From positions 248,001-312,000 of the forward strand of contig NZ_JOFV01000001.1 of assembly GCF_000718325.1 (NCBI RefSeq): a stretch of 64,000 nt of DNA, in the 5' to 3' direction. A model generated the notes under the pieces. That model did no database searches. It was not told where the DNA came from and was given only the letters and a program-made list of their open reading frames with translations. This document shows positions 40,228 through 49,054 of the stretch, piece after piece. Within the stretch, counting starts at the first letter, position 1. Each line of letters starts with the position of its first letter. A program made the position numbers and the translations under genes. This stretch comes from Oerskovia turbata. GTDB taxonomy: Bacteria; Actinomycetota; Actinomycetes; Actinomycetales; Cellulomonadaceae.

Positions 40228-42132
40228 ATGGCGGATGTGACGACTCGCAGGGGCGGGGGACCGAGCGCGGTGCGCCGGGCCCTCTGGCATCTTCGGCACG
40301 GTGGTGTCGCGCAGCTGAGGTCGTTCCTGCGACGGCAGCGAGTGCCGTCGCCGGGGAGAGGCCGCGGCGGGTACGTCACGCGGGACGGGCTGACGTTCGA
40401 CCCCTGGGACGTCTCGGACCGTCGACCGTCCCGGCCCGGCCTGCGCGTCGGGGTGATCCTCGACGACTTCTCCCGGCTCGCGTTCGCGTTCGAGTGGGAC
40501 CAGGTGCTCCTCAGCCCCTCGACGTGGCGTGACACCCTCGCTGAGCAGCCGATCGACCTCCTCTTCGTCGAGTCGGCGTGGAACGGCAACGGTGGAGCGT
40601 GGCAGTACCACCTGACGGGGCCGTCGGCTCCCATGCCCGAGGTCGTGGAGCTGGTCGCGTACTGCCGCGAGCGGGGGATCCCGACGGTCTTCTGGAACAA
40701 GGAGGACCCCGCCCACTTCGAGGACTTCCTCGACACCGCGGCCCTCTTCGACCACGTCTGCACGACCGACGTCCACCGCGTGCCGGACTACGTCGAGCGG
40801 CTCGGCCACGACCGCGTGAGCGTCCTTCCCTTCGCCGCCCAGCCTGCGATCCACAACCCGGTCCGGTCGCACGGGCGCGGCCCGGAGCGGGACGTCGCGT
40901 TCGGCGGCATGTACTTCGCCCACAAGTACCCCGAGCGCCGCGAGCAGATGGATCTTCTCCTCGGTGGGGCGTTCGACGTCTCGTCGCGCATGGAGCATGG
41001 GCTCGAGATCTTCTCCCGCTTCCGGGGCGGGGACCCGAACTACCAGTTCCCTGAACCGCTGGCCGGCCGGGTCGTGGGGTCGTTGGACTACGAACGGATG
41101 CTCACCGCGTACCGCGAGTACAAGGTGTTCCTCAACGTGAACTCGATCGTGGACTCGCCCAGCATGTGTGCTCGCCGGGTCTTCGAGATCACGGCCTGCG
41201 GGACACCGGTGGTGACGACCCCGAGCCGAGCGATCGGTGAGTTCTTCCCGGCCGACGAGGTCTTCGTGGTCTCGGACCGTGCGGAGGCCGGGAGCACGGT
41301 ACGGGCGCTCGTGCGCTCTGCGGAGCTGCGTGGTCGCGCGACGCACCTGGGGCAGCGACGCATCTGGCGTGAGCACACGTACGGGGACCGCGTGCAGAGC
41401 GTGCTGCACGGCGTCGGCCTGGTGGACTCTCCCGTGGTGCCGCGCGCGTCGGTCACGGCCCTGGTCTCGACCAACCGGCCTCATCAGCTCGACCACGTCC
41501 TGCGCTCGGTCGGCGCCCAGGAGGACGTGGCACTCCAGCTCGCTCTGCTGACCCACGGGTTCGAGGTCGACGAGGCGGACGTGCGAATGCGCGCCAAGGA
41601 AGCGGGCATCGAGGACCTGGTCCTCCTGACGGCTGGCTCCGAGGTGCCGCTCGGCGGTTGCCTCAACCGCCTCGTCGCGGCCGCTGACGGCGACGTCGTC
41701 GCCAAGATGGACGACGACGACCTGTACGGGGCGCAGTACCTCTCGGACCAGGTGCATGCCCTGGCGTACAGCGGCGCAGAGGTCGTGGGCAAGCAGGCGC
41801 ACTACATGTACATCGAGGGGATGGACGCCACGCTCCTGCGGTTCGCGGAGCGTGAGCACCGGTTCACGGACTTCGTCATGGGGCCGACGATCGTCGCTCG
41901 GCGCGACCTTGCGGTGGCGACTCCGTTCCAGGATGTGAGCCGCGGTGAGGACTCCGCTTTTCTTCGGGATGCTGTGGACGCGGGCGCTCGCGTCTACTCG
42001 GCGGACCGATTCAACTTCGTCCAGGTGCGCTCCGGCTCCGGTGCGCACACGTGGACGGTGTCCGACGCCGAGCTGCTTGCGAGCGGCGAGGTGCAGTTCT
42101 ACGGGCGTGCCGATCAGCACGTTTCGTTCTGA
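40228..42132 (+). CDS. CgeB-like glycosyltransferase fused to a GT2 domain
   Basis: A 634-residue protein; the ATG at 40228 follows CCAGG. Residues about 65-385 resemble CgeB/DUF3880-type GT-B enzymes: LRVGVILDDFSRLAFAFEWDQ near the start, FWNKEDPAHFEDF, and the nucleotide-binding-side segment RVFEITACGTPVVTTPSRAIGEFF. Residues about 405-634 form a second, GT2-like domain: VTALVSTNRPHQLDHVLRSVGAQ and the metal-binding acid run KMDDDDLYGAQYLSDQV near 493-508. Both halves look active. It could add two sugars in succession to the lipid-linked precursor. A basic N-terminus may hold it at the membrane. Confidence 0.82.
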   Translation: MADVTTRRGGGPSAVRRALWHLRHGGVAQLRSFLRRQRVPSPGRGRGGYVTRDGLTFDPWDVSDRRPSRPGLRVGVILDDFSRLAFAFEWDQVLLSPSTWRDTLAEQPIDLLFVESAWNGNGGAWQYHLTGPSAPMPEVVELVAYCRERGIPTVFWNKEDPAHFEDFLDTAALFDHVCTTDVHRVPDYVERLGHDRVSVLPFAAQPAIHNPVRSHGRGPERDVAFGGMYFAHKYPERREQMDLLLGGAFDVSSRMEHGLEIFSRFRGGDPNYQFPEPLAGRVVGSLDYERMLTAYREYKVFLNVNSIVDSPSMCARRVFEITACGTPVVTTPSRAIGEFFPADEVFVVSDRAEAGSTVRALVRSAELRGRATHLGQRRIWREHTYGDRVQSVLHGVGLVDSPVVPRASVTALVSTNRPHQLDHVLRSVGAQEDVALQLALLTHGFEVDEADVRMRAKEAGIEDLVLLTAGSEVPLGGCLNRLVAAADGDVVAKMDDDDLYGAQYLSDQVHALAYSGAEVVGKQAHYMYIEGMDATLLRFAEREHRFTDFVMGPTIVARRDLAVATPFQDVSRGEDSAFLRDAVDAGARVYSADRFNFVQVRSGSGAHTWTVSDAELLASGEVQFYGRADQHVSF

Positions 42133-42150
42133 GCGAGGAGAACCAAGCAC

Positions 42151-43419
42151 ATGGGCATCAGCTCGGTAGCGGTGATCGGACTGGGGTACATCGGCCTTCC
42201 CACGGCTGCGATCCTGGCGTCTCAGGACGTCACGGTCCTGGGTGTGGACATCAGCCAGCGGACCGTCGATGCGGTCAACCGTGGTGATGTGCCCTTCGTC
42301 GAGCCCGATCTCGCGACCTACGTCGCGGGGGCGGTGACGCAGGGAAAGCTCAGTGCGGCACTCACACCTGCGCCGGCGGACGCGTTCATCGTGGCGGTCC
42401 CGACGCCCTTCACGGACAACAGGAAGCCAGATCTCTCCTATGTAGAGGCGGCAGCTCATGCGATCGCGCCACACCTGCAAGGTGGCGAACTGCTGATCCT
42501 CGAATCGACCTCCCCACCTGGCACGACACAGCAGATGGCGGACTGGATCCTCGGTGCTCGTCCTGACCTGAGTCTGGACGGTTCTGATGATCGGCCCATC
42601 ATTCACGTAGCCCACTGCCCTGAGCGTGTGCTCCCCGGCCGCGTCATGATCGAGCTGGTGACGAACGACCGGATCGTCGGCGGGTTGACGACCGAGGCTG
42701 CCGAGCGTGCTCGTGACCTCTACCATGTGTTCTGCCAGGGTGAGATTCACTTGACGAACGCAGTCACTGCCGAGATGGCCAAGCTCGTCGAGAACTCGTT
42801 CCGTGACGTGAACATCGCCTTCGCCAACGAGCTTTCGGTGATCAGCGACAATCTCGGCATCGATGTCTGGGAACTGATCGATCTTGCGAATCACCACCCG
42901 CGTGTGAATATCTTGAAGCCGGGTGCCGGAGTCGGCGGGCACTGCATCGCTGTGGACCCATGGTTCATCGTGGCTTCTGACCCGAAGAACTCGAAGCTCA
43001 TCAAGCGAGCCCGTAAGGTCAACGACGCCAAGCCGCGCCGGGTTGCTAGGCAGGTCGCCGGAATTGCTGAACGGGCAGGGCTGAAGAGAATCACCGTTCT
43101 GGGGCTCGCGTTCAAGCCCAACATCGACGACATGCGAGAGTCTCCCGCGGTCCAAATCGTCGACAGGCTGGCGAAGCTCTGCCCGACGGCCGAGCTGCGC
43201 GTCGTCGAGCCTCATGTCCGCTCACTCCCAGCCAATCTTGGCAAGTGGCCGAACGTAGTCTTGGCCTCCCTCGACGACGGGTTGGTCGGGGCCGAGCTCG
43301 TGGTGCATCTGGTCGATCACGACGTCTTCCAGAGTATCGACCAGGATGTCGTGAGCGACGAACGGTTCATCAGTTTCTCTCGCCGGGCTTCCTCGGATGA
43401 TCGGCAGACACTTGTCTAG
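42151..43419 (+). CDS. wecC: UDP-N-acetyl-D-mannosamine dehydrogenase
   Basis: A 422-residue enzyme making UDP-ManNAcA from UDP-ManNAc with two NAD. The Rossmann motif VAVIGLGYIGLPTAAILA is at residues 6-23, AVPTPF and ESTSPPGTT follow, and the catalytic Cys is in GVGGHCIAVDPWF (about residue 265). The substrate would come from WecB, encoded 9.5 kb away on the other strand. Good ribosome site GAGGAGA before the ATG at 42151. From about here codon choice is more relaxed than in the flanking genes. Confidence 0.94.
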   Translation: MGISSVAVIGLGYIGLPTAAILASQDVTVLGVDISQRTVDAVNRGDVPFVEPDLATYVAGAVTQGKLSAALTPAPADAFIVAVPTPFTDNRKPDLSYVEAAAHAIAPHLQGGELLILESTSPPGTTQQMADWILGARPDLSLDGSDDRPIIHVAHCPERVLPGRVMIELVTNDRIVGGLTTEAAERARDLYHVFCQGEIHLTNAVTAEMAKLVENSFRDVNIAFANELSVISDNLGIDVWELIDLANHHPRVNILKPGAGVGGHCIAVDPWFIVASDPKNSKLIKRARKVNDAKPRRVARQVAGIAERAGLKRITVLGLAFKPNIDDMRESPAVQIVDRLAKLCPTAELRVVEPHVRSLPANLGKWPNVVLASLDDGLVGAELVVHLVDHDVFQSIDQDVVSDERFISFSRRASSDDRQTLV

Positions 43420-46400
43420 TGGTTCGCTGCTTAAATTGCGGCTCTCGGCAGCGCGGGGCTTGCGAAGGTTCAGACGAGCGAACCGCCGCACTTCCCTGAC
43501 CGTCGTCGTACCTGCGTTCAACGCTGAAGCAAGCATCAACGAGTGCCTTCGGAGCATCCTCAACCAGTCGCTCCGAGACATCGACGTGGTCGTAGTGGAT
43601 GACGGTTCCACCGACCGCACCGCAGCGCTCGTCGAGGAGTTTGCCGCAGTCGACTCGAGGGTTCGCCTGAAGAGAACCACCTCCGTCGGAGCGGGGGCAG
43701 CGCGCAACCTGGGCATCTCCGAGGCGCAGGGCAAGTTCCTCGCGTTCGCCGACGCAGATGATGTCGTCCTGCCGGGTGCGTATGCGGCGATGGTCGAAAC
43801 ATTGGAGCGTACAGGGTCGAACTTTGCATCGGGTGGGTATCTTCGCACGGGCGGATCCGGCCAGCACCGACCCGCAATTGTCGAGAAGGGGCATGGGGTC
43901 GAGCGGCACGCGACGACGGTCGCGGAAACACCGGAGATACTCGACGAGCCGGTCCTCTGGAACAAGGTCTATCGGCGTACCGTGTGGAACTCAATGGTGC
44001 CCGGTATTCCCGAGGCGGTCAATTACGAAGACCAAGAACCTACGCTACGGATGGCGTTGGCCCCGGGGACCTTCGATGTACTGAACCGTGATGTCTATGC
44101 GTGGCGGCTACCCGAGGGTCGACGTTCCCGGTCACAGAACAAGCAGGAGATTACAGACCTGCGGGATCGGCTTGAGGTCATCGACCGGCTGTCCCATCTT
44201 GTTGACGGACATCAGGAGCATGTGAGAGCGCATGTCTTCGCCAAATGGTTGGGTTCTGACCTGGCGCTGCACGCTGAGCACGTCCCCACGTCCGACGACG
44301 AGTACTGGAACCTGCTCGCCGAAGGCGCGGCGCGCATCGCACATCGTGCACCTGCGACTTCATGGACGAAGATGCCGGCCCAGGAGCGCATACTGGCGGC
44401 CGTGCTCACCGCGGGGGCGCGCGAGGACGTCGAGGAGATTCTCGCGACACGGCTGGAGGACACGACCAGCGTCCCGTTCGAGCTGAGTGCAAGTGGGCTG
44501 GAAATCGCCCCGTCATATCTGCCGCGCCTTCGGACCCCGATCCCCCCTGCACTGTTGGAGGTTCAGTCAGTCGACCTGAAGCTGGCAGGCTCGATCCACG
44601 CTGTCGAGTGGGATGCGCCTGACGTCCTGCGTGTGCGCGGCTCGCTCTACGTTCCAGGTCTGGACTATGGCGCGGTCCCGACGCCCCTCCGGATCGTCGC
44701 GATCCGCGAGGACGGCGAAGAGGTCGTTCTCTCACTCGTGCCTATGCCAGACACGACGGTCGACGAGCAAGTCGGCGACCCTTGGCGTAGCTACACGATG
44801 ACCGGATTCGAGGGAACGGTGCATGTTCCGCACCTTCCCGACGGCGGCTCGCTCATCTTTGCCGCATCGACGTGCGTCGGTGAGGTCGAGGTCCGAACTT
44901 CGGTGAAGGTGCGACGAGGGGCACAGCGAGTGTGGCCGGGGCCAGTGGCCGACCTCCACCGGAACGTGGCCAGGACTGACCACTATGACCGGCTCATCGT
45001 CGAACGCGTCGCGGTCCAGGTCTTGACTTGCGTCGCGAGTGCGGTCGGACGTGACGTGAGGGTCGAGATCGAGGATCGGGACGGAGACACGACTAGTAAG
45101 GTCCTTCTGCGACAAGGAGCGGATCTTTGCGAGTTGCTCCCCGTGAACGGACCGGGAGGTGAGGGCCATCGCGCATTCGAGGGGACGCTCCCTCCATTGC
45201 CTCGTGCACTCCTAGTCTCTGGGGAGCGACGCTGGCTGGTCGAGGCAGTGGACCGTGAAGGACGTTCCAGGCACGTCTCCTGGGGTCTGTTGACGGCTGG
45301 CGATCCGACCTCCCGAACACGCTCGGTCCACGATGACCGAGGCCGGCTCGTCGTCGAGGAACGAGCGCGCCGCGTCAGTGTCACGAAGATCGAGGCAGGC
45401 CGAGGCGACGAGATCGTCATCGCAGGCCGTACTGATCCACGACCAGACGTCTTCCGTGTGGCCTTGACGAGCTCTCGGGTCCAGGTGGAGCCCCACCAAT
45501 TGGATGTCGCCGAGAACGGCCAATATCGCGCATGGTTCACGCTTTCGACAACGGATCCGACTACGAGGCGGGTAGCGCTGCCTTCCAGTGGCTTCTTCCT
45601 GCGATGGTCGGAACACGCGACCGGTGAGGTGGACCAGTGGGTACGTGGTGTCGGTGAGATCGCGCGCCGCGATGTCGAGGTTCGGCTGCACGACGCCACC
45701 GTACGAGCGGAGACCCGTCGTGACGGCTCCGTCGGTGTCAATGTCGCCGCACCCCTCACGGCGGAGGAACGGACAAGACGTGGACAACGACAGTTGCGAG
45801 CGCTCGTGTCCGAGCGACCGCTCCGCCCGGCGGTCCTGTTCGAGTCCTTCAATGGCAAGTCGGGAGCCGACAACCCAGGGGCATTGCACCTGGGGCTGCG
45901 CCGAGCAGGCGTCACTGCGCCGTTCTACTGGTCTGTGAAGGACCACAGTGTCCCACTGCCGGCCGATGCCATCCCTCTGGTGACAGGATCACGCGAGTGG
46001 CACATGGCGCTCAAGTCGACGAAGGTCCTCATCAACAACAACAACTTTCCGCACTACTTCTCGAAGTCGGACGATCAGTTCTTCCTTCAGACGTGGCACG
46101 GCGCTCCTCTGAAGAGGCTCCTCCTCGACCTGCCTCGAGCACGAGTCCCGCTTACTTACCGCCGACTGATGGAGCGCCAGGTCGTGCAGTGGGATCTTCT
46201 TCTCGCCCCGGACGAGCAGGCGGAGAAGGACCTACGTTCCGGTCTGGGGTATCGGGGGGACACCCTGATCGGGCCACAGCCTCGAGTCGACGTACTCGCC
46301 CGGGATGCTGGAGAGCGAGAGCAGGAGATTCGCTCGCGCCTGGGCATCGCGGCGGAGGAGCGGATCGTTCTCTACGCCCCGACCTGGCGAGACGCCGACC

Positions 46401-46867
46401 GAAGTTCATGGCTGGACTGGACCACGCGGTTGCGGCTCGACCAGCTTGCGGCCTCCTGGGGGGCACGGGTGCTCCTGCGATCGCACCACATGACGCGTGG
46501 ACGGTATGGCGAAGGTCCAGGTGTCCTCGACGTGAGTACCTATCCCAAGGCTGAGGATCTGTTGCTGGTGAGCGATGTTCTCGTCACCGACTACTCATCA
46601 ATCCTCTATGACTTCGAACTTACGGGGCGACCGGTGGTGCACTATGCGCCCGACCTCGACTACTACCGGGACGTGGAACGAGGCTTCTACAGGGGCTGGC
46701 CCACTGACAGCAGGTGGCCGATCGCACGTGACCAGCAGGGTCTTGAACCCTTGGTGGCCAAGGCACTTCGGTCTCGCGCCCCAAAGGCAGTGACGATTCA
46801 GACCGTTGCACTCTTCGACGAAGCTCAGGCCAAAATACACGCGCGGATCACCGACGCGCTCGGATGA
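43397..46867 (+). CDS. Bifunctional GT2 glycosyltransferase/CDP-glycerol glycerophosphotransferase (TagF-type)
   Basis: An 1156-residue fusion. Its ATG lies within wecC (23-bp overlap). Residues about 33-250 are a GT2 domain (LTVVVPAFNAEASINECLRS, VDDGSTDRT, FADADD). Residues about 380-780 are beta-rich with no motif I know. Residues about 810-1150 are the glycerophosphotransferase: INNNNFPHYFSKSDDQ, LQTWHGAPLKRLL (about 898, catalytic His), LYAPTWRD and VTDYSSILYDFELTGRPVV. It would build glycerol-phosphate polymer from CDP-glycerol and also add a sugar. Encoded just before tagD, which makes the CDP-glycerol. Confidence 0.88.
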   Translation: MIGRHLSSGSLLKLRLSAARGLRRFRRANRRTSLTVVVPAFNAEASINECLRSILNQSLRDIDVVVVDDGSTDRTAALVEEFAAVDSRVRLKRTTSVGAGAARNLGISEAQGKFLAFADADDVVLPGAYAAMVETLERTGSNFASGGYLRTGGSGQHRPAIVEKGHGVERHATTVAETPEILDEPVLWNKVYRRTVWNSMVPGIPEAVNYEDQEPTLRMALAPGTFDVLNRDVYAWRLPEGRRSRSQNKQEITDLRDRLEVIDRLSHLVDGHQEHVRAHVFAKWLGSDLALHAEHVPTSDDEYWNLLAEGAARIAHRAPATSWTKMPAQERILAAVLTAGAREDVEEILATRLEDTTSVPFELSASGLEIAPSYLPRLRTPIPPALLEVQSVDLKLAGSIHAVEWDAPDVLRVRGSLYVPGLDYGAVPTPLRIVAIREDGEEVVLSLVPMPDTTVDEQVGDPWRSYTMTGFEGTVHVPHLPDGGSLIFAASTCVGEVEVRTSVKVRRGAQRVWPGPVADLHRNVARTDHYDRLIVERVAVQVLTCVASAVGRDVRVEIEDRDGDTTSKVLLRQGADLCELLPVNGPGGEGHRAFEGTLPPLPRALLVSGERRWLVEAVDREGRSRHVSWGLLTAGDPTSRTRSVHDDRGRLVVEERARRVSVTKIEAGRGDEIVIAGRTDPRPDVFRVALTSSRVQVEPHQLDVAENGQYRAWFTLSTTDPTTRRVALPSSGFFLRWSEHATGEVDQWVRGVGEIARRDVEVRLHDATVRAETRRDGSVGVNVAAPLTAEERTRRGQRQLRALVSERPLRPAVLFESFNGKSGADNPGALHLGLRRAGVTAPFYWSVKDHSVPLPADAIPLVTGSREWHMALKSTKVLINNNNFPHYFSKSDDQFFLQTWHGAPLKRLLLDLPRARVPLTYRRLMERQVVQWDLLLAPDEQAEKDLRSGLGYRGDTLIGPQPRVDVLARDAGEREQEIRSRLGIAAEERIVLYAPTWRDADRSSWLDWTTRLRLDQLAASWGARVLLRSHHMTRGRYGEGPGVLDVSTYPKAEDLLLVSDVLVTDYSSILYDFELTGRPVVHYAPDLDYYRDVERGFYRGWPTDSRWPIARDQQGLEPLVAKALRSRAPKAVTIQTVALFDEAQAKIHARITDALG

Positions 46868-46918
46868 TGAACATGCCACAAACACAACAACTCAGTAAAG
46901 AAGCTAGAGGATGGGCCA

Positions 46919-47308
46919 GTGAAGCGAGTTATTACCTATGGGACGTTCGACCTTCTGCACTACGGTCACATCAGGCTGCTTGAGCGGGCCAAGGCGCAGG
47001 GGGACTACCTGATCGTTGCTCTCTCCACCGATGAGTTCAATGCAGGGAAGAACAAGAAGGCATACTTCAGCTGGGACGAGCGTCGAGCAATCCTTGAGGC
47101 GATCAGGTCCGTGGACCTAGTTATCCCGGAGAGGACCTGGGCGCAGAAGGCGGAGGACATTGTCCGCTACCACGTCGACATGCTCGTCATGGGGGATGAT
47201 TGGGAAGGGAAGTTCGACCAGTTCTCAGAACTCTGTGAGGTCAAGTACCTCGCGCGTACCGCCGAGATCTCCACGAGCCAGATCAAGTCGGACCTCTCGA
47301 TCGGCTAG
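46919..47308 (+). CDS. tagD: Glycerol-3-phosphate cytidylyltransferase
   Basis: A 129-residue enzyme making CDP-glycerol from CTP and glycerol-3-phosphate. The GTG at 46919 follows TAGAGGATGG. Cytidylyltransferase motifs are present: YGTFDLLHYGHIRLLERAK with HxGH, FSWDERRAILEAIR, and RTAEISTSQIK near the C-terminus (RTEGISTT in relatives). Length is normal for TagD. It supplies substrate for the two TagF-like proteins of the locus and is the last gene of its operon. Confidence 0.95.
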   Translation: MKRVITYGTFDLLHYGHIRLLERAKAQGDYLIVALSTDEFNAGKNKKAYFSWDERRAILEAIRSVDLVIPERTWAQKAEDIVRYHVDMLVMGDDWEGKFDQFSELCEVKYLARTAEISTSQIKSDLSIG

Positions 47309-47376
47309 GTGTTCTGGCTCATCAGGTTGGTGACGATGGCTGGGAGTCGTGAAGCGCCCCAGGTTCTCTGCCGCTG
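47309..47376. other. Downstream flank of tagD with likely IS3 end
   Basis: The 68 bases between tagD and the transposase remnant include GGGGCGC-like complement near 47352-47358 that resembles an IS3-family terminal region, but the terminal repeat could not be set with confidence. Confidence 0.3.
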
Positions 47377-47601
47377 CTATGCGGGTTGGAACTGCTCGGT
47401 GAGAGCAGCGCAATGGGCGGACTCGTACTCGATGGGCGGGATGTTGCCAAGGGTGCCATGCAGGCGCCGGTTGTTGTACCAATTGACCCAGGCGGCGGTG
47501 GCGAACTCGGCGATGGTCTTGTACGGCCCTGTGTAGAAGACCGTGGTGCTGATGCACTCGGCCTTGTACTGTTGCGCCCCGGGTCTGATGGAGGCTCTCA
47601 A
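47377..47601 (-). pseudogene. IS3-family transposase (orfB) 3' remnant
   Basis: The last 60 or so residues of an IS3-type integrase-core transposase: YKAECISTTVFYTGPYKTI, WVNWYNNRRLHGTLG and PIEYESAHCAALTEQFQPA to the stop. The catalytic DDE Asp residues and all of the N-terminal part are missing; the homology begins about 47575. It points away from the orfA remnant next to it, so the two fragments are not one simple element. Confidence 0.85.
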
Positions 47602-47621
47602 TCCGCGGAAGGGTGAGAGTC

Positions 47622-47846
47622 ATGGCTGCACCGAGGAAGTGCCCGGACGAGCTGCGTGAGCGCGCGATCCGGATGGCTGTCGACTTACGGCGCGACCCTG
47701 CGACGAAGACCGGAGCGCTGCGCGGTGACGCGGACCAGATCGGGATCAACCCCGAGACGCTGCGCAACTGGGTGACGCAGGCCGAGGTCGATGCTGGCGA
47801 ACGCTCCGGGACGACGTCGGCGGAGCAGGCGCGGATCGACGACTAG
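47622..47846 (+). pseudogene. IS3-family orfA remnant (helix-turn-helix part)
   Basis: The N-terminal 74 residues of an IS3 OrfA start at the ATG at 47622: MAAPRKCPDELRERAIRMA, then GINPETLRNWVTQAEVDAG. The leucine-zipper end and the join to orfB are lost; the frame stops after ARIDD. With the orfB fragment on the other strand it is an IS3 scar at the meeting point of the two wall-polymer operons. Confidence 0.82.
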
Positions 47847-48007
47847 GCCCGGGGCGGAAGTCGGCGTTGAAGCACATCCCGGCTTGAACGGCCGTTCGAT
47901 CCCGTGTCGGGTGCGGGCAACTCGGAGATCCCGCAATCGACGTCGACTGGCCCTGCCGGGACTACGAGGGGATTCCGGCAGGGCCTGCCACCCTACGAGC
48001 GGGCCGG
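47847..48007. other. Non-coding remnant with hairpin between IS scar and XcbB-like gene
   Basis: No gene is seen. A tRNA-like word GTTCGATCCCG occurs at 47894-47904 without a cloverleaf. GGCCCTGCCGG (47949-47959) pairs perfectly with CCGGCAGGGCC (47975-47985) across a 15-base loop. Confidence 0.6.
47949..47985 (-). terminator. Terminator of the minus-strand glycopolymer operon
   Basis: An 11-bp perfect stem with a 15-base loop, 23 bp past the stop of the last gene of the minus-strand operon. No T-run follows. Confidence 0.6.
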
Positions 48008-49054
48008 CTACACGGAGAAGAAGCCGCGCGGCGTCGGCCAACCACACAAGAGACTATTGACCAGACTGAGCGTCGGCCCGAGAGCAACCCGCGCGACATC
48101 CGGGTGCGACTTGATCCGGGGACTGTTTGCCGTCAACACCGACACGATCCCGGACAACGCGCGCGCCGCATCGATGACGATTGGATACTGAGCTGACCGC
48201 GGCGAAGTCACGAATATACCTCTGGGTTCCCCCGAGGAGTATGTCTCCAACACGTGAGCGAACAGGTTGCCGAACGTAGTCTGCTTCGCGGCGGGGAAGA
48301 CGGGGAATCCAGTGAAGTGCGCGTCTGACATCTCCTGTTCATAGTGGGTGTCGTCGAGGATCGGGTCGACCGCGACGAATGGGAGACCTAGGCTGAGTCC
48401 GTGGAAGGTGGCACCGGTTCCACCCTTCGATGGCCCGAGCAGGACGGTTGAGCTCCGGGAGATGCCCAACTCTTGTATGGACTGCTCGATAAGCCTAGAA
48501 ACTGCCGCCGAATTGTTGGGTGCCGCGATAGTGTCCAGGTAGAACGCGCCGAGAACGCCCCCAACATCCGCAATGCGAAGAATGGCCGTATCGTCAGGTA
48601 TCGACGAAGCGACGTGCTGGTAGTTTCGGGCCATGTAACGCCACAGGCTTGCACTGGTCGGCGGCGCGTAAATGCTGCTGAAGAGGACAAGGAGTTTTCG
48701 AGGTTCGACTTCAGGCGGGAGTTGTAGACTATAGTAGGCGCCTTCGCTACTTACCGAGAGTTCCCCGTCGATAACGGCCTTCCACAAGGTCGGGAGGCGG
48801 CGTTGGTGCACGAATCGTGACTCGCCCTCGCGGGCCATGTAGTGAAGGTATCCGCGTGAAGCGAGGGTCTTGACCATAGCGTGGGTCTCGGAGTCTCGCA
48901 CGCCGATCGTCACCAGATTGCGTTCTGTCGAGATGTCCTCGCGACGCAGGTGTAGGAAATTAGCGTGGCGATTCGCGTCGAGCGCCTCGAGGACGACGCT
49001 GTCCGTCCGTGGGTTCTCAATTACCGCCACGTTCACAACTGTCGGACTAGTCAT
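48008..49054 (-). CDS. XcbB/CpsF-like capsular polysaccharide protein (alpha/beta-hydrolase-like)
   Basis: A 348-residue protein, last gene of the minus-strand operon, overlapping the previous gene by 8 nt. A nucleophile-elbow-like motif is seen in VLLGPSKGGTGATFHGLSLG (Ser near 208) and a following strand PFVAVDPILDD. I place it with the XcbB/CpsF group of capsule proteins by this motif and by context, but with limited confidence; an acyl or phospho-transfer role is possible. No signal peptide is evident. Base use is lower in GC than at the window's ends. Confidence 0.5.
   Translation of the reverse strand: MTSPTVVNVAVIENPRTDSVVLEALDANRHANFLHLRREDISTERNLVTIGVRDSETHAMVKTLASRGYLHYMAREGESRFVHQRRLPTLWKAVIDGELSVSSEGAYYSLQLPPEVEPRKLLVLFSSIYAPPTSASLWRYMARNYQHVASSIPDDTAILRIADVGGVLGAFYLDTIAAPNNSAAVSRLIEQSIQELGISRSSTVLLGPSKGGTGATFHGLSLGLPFVAVDPILDDTHYEQEMSDAHFTGFPVFPAAKQTTFGNLFAHVLETYSSGEPRGIFVTSPRSAQYPIVIDAARALSGIVSVLTANSPRIKSHPDVARVALGPTLSLVNSLLCGWPTPRGFFSV

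Noticed and set aside
47377..47846. One complete IS3 element
   Set aside because: Fragments are on opposite strands and lack the DDE core, the zipper and clear terminal repeats.
47894..47904. tRNA-like T-loop word (GTTCGATCCCG)
   Set aside because: No acceptor, D or anticodon stem can be folded around it.
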